From contig CAZGKX010000054.1 in assembly GCA_964525945.1 (NCBI GenBank), positions 1-18,941 of the forward strand: DNA of 18,941 bases, written 5' to 3'. Source of the DNA: CAZGKX01 sp964525945 (GTDB taxonomy: Bacteria > Pseudomonadota > Gammaproteobacteria > Legionellales > Legionellaceae). Of this stretch, positions 15,329 through 18,941 are shown piece after piece (position 1 is the stretch's first letter; every line of letters begins with the position of its first letter). The translations under genes and the position numbers were made by a program. The notes beneath the pieces are model-generated. The model saw only the letters and a program-made list of their open reading frames with translations. It was not told where the DNA came from and did not search any database.

Positions 15329-15921
15329 ACATTACCCCAATAAGAGTCATCATTATGCTTTAAGTATAGATCATGTTTTTTTTGTGCAATTTATCCGTAC
15401 TTTATTCTAAATCGGCAATTTCAGTGGTTGCTGTTGTTACTGTCGATGGGGCATGGCAAATGCACCTAGACGCGCATTAATAATCCTAGCAACCTATGTT
15501 ACGCTGGTCGCGAGGGCATTGTTAACGGTAGAAAAGAGTACTGCGGCACGACTATCTTCATGGCGTTGCCCGTGTGTTGGGACCTGTTACACGTCGATTG
15601 TTTCCAGAAATCCCCGTTGATGATCCGGCCATGGGAGCAATGGTGCTTAATATTGCGGCCAACATGCTGGGTTTAGCCAATGCAGCGACCCCGTTTGGAG
15701 CATAATAAAGGGCATTTTTTTGGCTGCATGGTGCTTTGGTGTTAAAGCATACTGATTATTTGCAACGCGAAGCTCTCCATGTAAAGAATCAAGAACGGAA
15801 TACAATGGGGAATGCATAGTGGCGCTCGTAAAAATTAAAAGGGCATATTGGCATCAAAAGGTCTTTTTGTCAATTATATGATCAAAGTGAGCAGGAGTTT
15901 AGGGTAACAATAAAAACCGAG
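15329..15921. other. 593-bp stretch without an intact gene
   Basis: It holds the upstream region of the effector-like gene, an unassigned 15400-15559 segment, the spmA fragment (15560-15698), and about 220 bp with only short frames. One of these (15706-15819, plus strand) reads LHGALVLKHTDYLQREAL without a plausible start or a known relative. No inverted-repeat ends, transposase remnant or tRNA gene is visible. It looks like the scar of past recombination. Confidence 0.6.
15560..15698 (+). pseudogene. spmA: 139-bp spmA fragment
   Basis: Aligns without gaps to spmA 12971-13109 with 6 mismatches, all in the first 53 bp; the last 86 bp are identical. Five of the six changes are synonymous in the spmA frame (GGT/GGC, CGG/CGT, CTG/TTG, CCC/CCT, ATA/ATC) and one is not (CGA/GGA). 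Sequence on either side is unrelated to spmA. The copy therefore diverged while coding, then became a fragment. It is a direct repeat of spmA at a spacing of 2589 bp. Confidence 0.9.
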
Positions 15922-17232
15922 TTAACGACTAGCAATAAGGTGACCGTCTTCAAACAATTTGAGTTGAGCTAATAACTTATTGGCGTTGGTTTTAAACGAA
16001 ACACTTTCGCGGGAAGAGATGGGCAGTGATTTGGGCAATTCAACGGTGGTTGGGTTTTTGGGGTGTTGATTGACATGGAATTCATAATGGCAATGGGGGC
16101 CTGTTGCCAGACCAGATTGTCCTACATAGCCAATCACTTGGCCGCGTTTGACATAATCACCTCTGGATAAACCTTTTTGAAATTTCAGCAAATGACCATA
16201 CACGGAAGTGAAGGTTTTATTGTGAGACAATTTAATCATATTGCCATAACCGCTGTGATTGCCAATCGCTAAAATTTGTCCATCACCCGTGGCGCGTATA
16301 GGGGTGCCGATCGGTGCTGCTAAATCAATGCCTTTATGAGGGCGATTGTAGTGTAAAATAGGGTGTTTGCGCGATAAGCTAAATGTGGAACTGATATGGC
16401 TGAATTTAATGGGGTATCTGGAAAATGCTTTTTTAAGGCTGGTGCCTTGTGGGGTGTAATAATCATAATCGCCATTGGCACTCACATGGCGTATGGCTTG
16501 GTGTACTTTGCCTTGGTTTGTGTAAGAAACCGCTAAAATATCGCCGGTGCTCACCAGGCTATCATCAATATAGAACGCTTTGTAAATAATGCTAAATTGA
16601 TCGCCACTGCGAACGTCTTTGGCAAAGTTAATTTCCCAATTGAAAATTTCATTCATTTGTTGAATCAACTTGTAAGGAATGTTTTGACGTTTCGCTGTGC
16701 CATACAAAGAACCACGTACCGTTGCCGTGACAAACTGATTATGGCTGTCCATGGCCCGGGATTTTACTTTGCTGGTGTAATGGTTGTTATCACGGGTGAT
16801 CATTAAAAATTGCGTGGCTGATAATGGAAAAATTAATTTTTCCAATTGTTGATTTTTAATTTGAACTTGTATTTTTTGATTGGGTTTAATGTTGGCAAGT
16901 GTTTTGGCGTATGGATTATTGCGCAAAAGCGTTTGTAGAATTTGCTGGCTAAGTCCGAGCTGGCGAAACAAACTCCCCAACGTGTCACCACTTCTGGCCT
17001 TGATAATGGTCCATTCATGATCCTGTTCTGTGGATGCGTCGTCCTCCAACTCGTCGAGTTTTAAATCAGGTAAAGCAATGGATTGGTGGGTGTAATTGGA
17101 TTTACGTGAATGGGTGAAGGTTTTTATGGCTATATAAGAAAGAACAACAATAACGACACATAAAGCAATCAGAGCTAATGGCTTCGAAGGTTTAGCTGAT
17201 TTTTTTGCTGGGATGATGAGTCGTTGATCCAT
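15922..17232 (-). CDS. M23-family murein endopeptidase, membrane-anchored (MepM/OapA-like)
   Basis: Predicted zinc D,D-endopeptidase that cuts peptide cross-links in peptidoglycan for wall growth. Layout of the 436 residues: a basic cytoplasmic start, one membrane anchor (about 18-37), a linker, a LysM/OapA-like wall-binding region (about 73-125, WTIIKARSGDTLGSLFRQLGL), a middle domain, and the LytM/M23 domain (about 285-395). Zinc and catalytic residues are all present: His299 and Asp303 in HKGIDLAAP, His347 in YGHLL, His380 and His382 in HCHYEFH. AAAGG lies 6 bases before ATG 17232. It is divergent from tyrS. In Pseudomonas an M23 peptidase gene also neighbours tyrZ, so this is a conserved neighbourhood. 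The enzyme is most likely active. Confidence 0.93.
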   Translation of the reverse strand: MDQRLIIPAKKSAKPSKPLALIALCVVIVVLSYIAIKTFTHSRKSNYTHQSIALPDLKLDELEDDASTEQDHEWTIIKARSGDTLGSLFRQLGLSQQILQTLLRNNPYAKTLANIKPNQKIQVQIKNQQLEKLIFPLSATQFLMITRDNNHYTSKVKSRAMDSHNQFVTATVRGSLYGTAKRQNIPYKLIQQMNEIFNWEINFAKDVRSGDQFSIIYKAFYIDDSLVSTGDILAVSYTNQGKVHQAIRHVSANGDYDYYTPQGTSLKKAFSRYPIKFSHISSTFSLSRKHPILHYNRPHKGIDLAAPIGTPIRATGDGQILAIGNHSGYGNMIKLSHNKTFTSVYGHLLKFQKGLSRGDYVKRGQVIGYVGQSGLATGPHCHYEFHVNQHPKNPTTVELPKSLPISSRESVSFKTNANKLLAQLKLFEDGHLIASR

Positions 17233-17544
17233 GTTTAGCCTTTACTGCTTATCCTGGCGAATGTTTGTTGACGTGACTTGCACCTCAAGGTGCGCGAAGT
17301 ATACCATACAAATGCCATACATTAGACATTATTGTACCACAATGTTTTGATTCAAATTGACTGGGTAATGACTTGTACGTTGAACCGTAGCCCAGCGTAG
17401 GATTCGTATGGCTCAATTTGTTGGGTCTAAGCCCAATCTATATTCATGTGAGTCAATTAAAAGTTAATCCACTATAGCCGGAACAATTTATCCGGGCTAA
17501 GATACCCGCTGTAAGTAATTAGGTCAATCATTTAAAAAGGTTTT
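17233..17544. other. 312-bp divergent spacer between the M23 gene and tyrS
   Basis: Holds the M23 promoter, ATTGT-ACC-ACAAT (17331-17343), and a degenerate inverted motif TTGGGTCTAAGCCCAA (17421-17436) like the element after kup. No good sigma-70 promoter for tyrS, T-box or other riboswitch structure could be assigned by eye. Confidence 0.5.
17280..17303 (-). promoter_or_regulatory. Extended -10 promoter and leader hairpin for the M23 gene
   Basis: On the minus strand TGGTATACT gives an extended -10 (TATACT is the complement of 17298-17303) without a clear -35. Just downstream GCACCT/AGGTGC (17280-17293) can form a 6-bp stem at the start of the transcript. Pattern-based. Confidence 0.4.
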
Positions 17545-18768
17545 ATGGTTATGAATTCGAACAATGCAGTGTTTAGTGAACTGTTACGTGGCTGTGAAGA
17601 GGTCTTGCCTGAACAGGAATTATTGAAAAAGCTTGAGTTAGGGCGACCTCTTAAAATTAAAGCAGGTTTTGATCCCACGGCCCCTGATATCCATCTCGGT
17701 CACACTGTATTATTAAATAAACTAAGGCAATTCCAACAGTATGGGCATGAAGTTATTTTTCTCATCGGGGATTTCACGGCCATGATTGGTGATCCCACCG
17801 GCAAAAATGCCACTCGAAAGCCCTTGGAACGCTCAGAGATCATTGAAAATGCTCACACCTATCAACAACAGGCATTTAAAATTTTAGATCCTGTTAACAC
17901 CATTATAGATTTTAACTCTCGATGGCTCGGGGCGATGAGTTCGGCTGAACTCATCCGGTTAGCGTCCACGCATACCGTAGCACGTATGTTAGAGCGCGAT
18001 GATTTTCAAAAACGTTATGCCTCCAATCAACCGATAGCCATCCATGAGTTTCTCTACCCTTTAATCCAAGGTTTTGATTCGGTGGAATTAAAAGCCGATG
18101 TAGAATGCGGCGGCACTGATCAAAAATTTAACCTATTGATGGGGCGCGAGCTGCAAAAGCATTATGGCCATGAGCCGCAAGTGATCATGATGACACCTCT
18201 GATCGAAGGCTTGGATGGTGTGAAAAAAATGTCTAAATCATTGAACAACTACATAGGTATCAATGAACCGGCCGAAGCAATGTTTGGGAAGCTGATGTCC
18301 ATTTCAGATGAATTGATGTGGCGTTACATTGATTTATTAAGCTTCCAGACAGGTCCTGAAATTGCCAACATTAAAAAAGCGGTTGCTGATGGTTTAAACC
18401 CGCGGGATGTAAAAATCAATTTTGCCAAAGAGATCGTGGCTCGTTTTCACGACAAACAGCAAGCAGAAGCGATGCATCAAGGTTTTATTGAGCGTTTTCA
18501 AAAAAAGGTCATCCCGGATAATTTAGAAACCCAAACCATCCATGGCAATGGACTCTCTATCGCGCAAATTCTAAAGCAAGCAGGGTTAACACAAAGCACG
18601 TCTGAATCCATGCGTTTGCTCAAACAAGGAGCGGTAAAGATTGACGGAGTGAAAGTAGAGGACATGGATAGAACATTACAATTGAATGAACCGTTCATTG
18701 TCCAAGTTGGAAAACAACGTATAGCCAAACTTGCCCTTAAAGCGGATATAGATATAGATAAACAATAG
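17545..18768 (+). CDS. tyrS: Tyrosyl-tRNA synthetase (TyrZ type)
   Basis: Class Ic aminoacyl-tRNA synthetase that charges tRNA-Tyr in the cytoplasm. The ATP-binding HIGH motif reads HLGH (50-53, in DPTAPDIHLGH), the tyrosine pocket includes YPLIQGFD (171-178) and GGTDQ (189-193), and the second signature KMSKS is intact at 228-232. An S4 RNA-binding domain (LLKQGAVKIDGVKVED) closes the 407 residues. The sequence type and length fit the TyrZ subgroup common in Legionella and Pseudomonas rather than the E. coli TyrS form. The start is ambiguous: AAGG (17537-17540) lies 4 bases from ATG 17545 and 10 from ATG 17551. In P. aeruginosa tyrZ directly precedes a 16S rRNA gene, as seems true here. Confidence 0.96.
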   Translation: MVMNSNNAVFSELLRGCEEVLPEQELLKKLELGRPLKIKAGFDPTAPDIHLGHTVLLNKLRQFQQYGHEVIFLIGDFTAMIGDPTGKNATRKPLERSEIIENAHTYQQQAFKILDPVNTIIDFNSRWLGAMSSAELIRLASTHTVARMLERDDFQKRYASNQPIAIHEFLYPLIQGFDSVELKADVECGGTDQKFNLLMGRELQKHYGHEPQVIMMTPLIEGLDGVKKMSKSLNNYIGINEPAEAMFGKLMSISDELMWRYIDLLSFQTGPEIANIKKAVADGLNPRDVKINFAKEIVARFHDKQQAEAMHQGFIERFQKKVIPDNLETQTIHGNGLSIAQILKQAGLTQSTSESMRLLKQGAVKIDGVKVEDMDRTLQLNEPFIVQVGKQRIAKLALKADIDIDKQ

Positions 18769-18774
18769 CCAGCC

Positions 18775-18810
18775 CATTCCGTTTGGCTTATCCTGGTACC
18801 AAACGGAATG
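18775..18810 (+). terminator. 12-bp hairpin after tyrS
   Basis: CATTCCGTTTGG (18775-18786) and CCAAACGGAATG (18799-18810) are exact complements around a 12-nt loop, 6 bp beyond the tyrS stop. No T-run follows, so termination is probable but atypical. It would insulate tyrS from the strong promoter downstream. Confidence 0.6.
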
Positions 18811-18849
18811 ATGCCGTTCAAGTTGATTAATAATCATATCAACAACCTG

Positions 18850-18917
18850 GAAATTTTAAAAAAAGTGAAGAAAGTGTTTGACATGAAGTGAGGAATGAGT
18901 AGAATACGCAGCACGCC
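18850..18917 (+). promoter_or_regulatory. rRNA-operon-type P1 promoter with UP element
   Basis: A consensus -35 TTGACA (18878-18883), a 16-bp spacer and -10 TAGAAT (18900-18905). Upstream an A/T-rich tract (about 18850-18877) acts as a candidate UP element, and the -10 is followed by a G+C-rich discriminator, ACGCAGCACGCC. This combination marks growth-rate and ppGpp-controlled stable RNA promoters. The 16S gene itself would begin past the window edge, so the target is inferred from the promoter form and the tyrZ-rrn adjacency. Confidence 0.75.
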
Positions 18918-18941
18918 TTCGGGGCAAAGTTGATTAAGAAA

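Overview
The window reads as a moderately AT-rich gammaproteobacterial chromosome, most likely order Legionellales (Legionella, Coxiella, Aquicella or relatives). The reasons are tandem MFS permeases of the kind those genomes carry, tandem TyrP-type aromatic amino acid permeases, a glycine-zipper/OmpA lipoprotein, a secreted DUF1460 amidase-like protein, a TyrZ-type tyrosyl-tRNA synthetase that appears to sit just upstream of an rRNA operon, and a protein built like a Dot/Icm effector. The genus is inference; no RNA gene is inside the window. It is a scaffolded draft: three runs of exactly 10 N occur, and all three look like joins with no real missing sequence.

Layout. 4-2546 (+): two overlapping MFS transporter genes. 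The first lacks its 5' end and carries a spurious insertion at an N-gap; the second has an in-frame TAA and a gap that hides its true C-terminus. 6521-2555 (-): a tightly spaced run of OmpA-family lipoprotein, two tandem tyrP-like permeases and dam. 7636-6779 (-): an alpha/beta hydrolase, with a doubtful 72-codon ORF starting head-to-head. 7953-11645 (+): a potassium pair, a YbaL/Kef-type cation:proton antiporter and the Kup uptake permease. A large inverted repeat separates kup from the convergent DUF1460 gene (12719-11724, -). 12778-13928 (+): spmA-spmB, overlapping by 4 bp, followed by a strong palindrome. 13929-15921 looks like an accessory insertion: an unrecognised 418-residue protein with a hydrophobic hairpin and an acidic tail (-), then about 590 bp without a gene that includes a 139-bp near-identical fragment of spmA. 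17232-15922 (-): an envelope M23 murein endopeptidase, divergent from tyrS (17545-18768, +). The window closes with a textbook stringent-type rRNA promoter (18878-18905).

Functional themes are nutrient uptake (MFS, TyrP), potassium balance (YbaL, Kup), murein remodelling (DUF1460, M23 peptidase) and core functions (dam, tyrS, rRNA). The most unusual part is the spmB-mepM interval. Its spmA fragment differs from the intact gene almost only at synonymous positions, all in its first 53 bases. It therefore looks like a piece of a once-functional, diverged allele brought in by recombination, next to an effector-like gene, rather than a decaying local duplicate.
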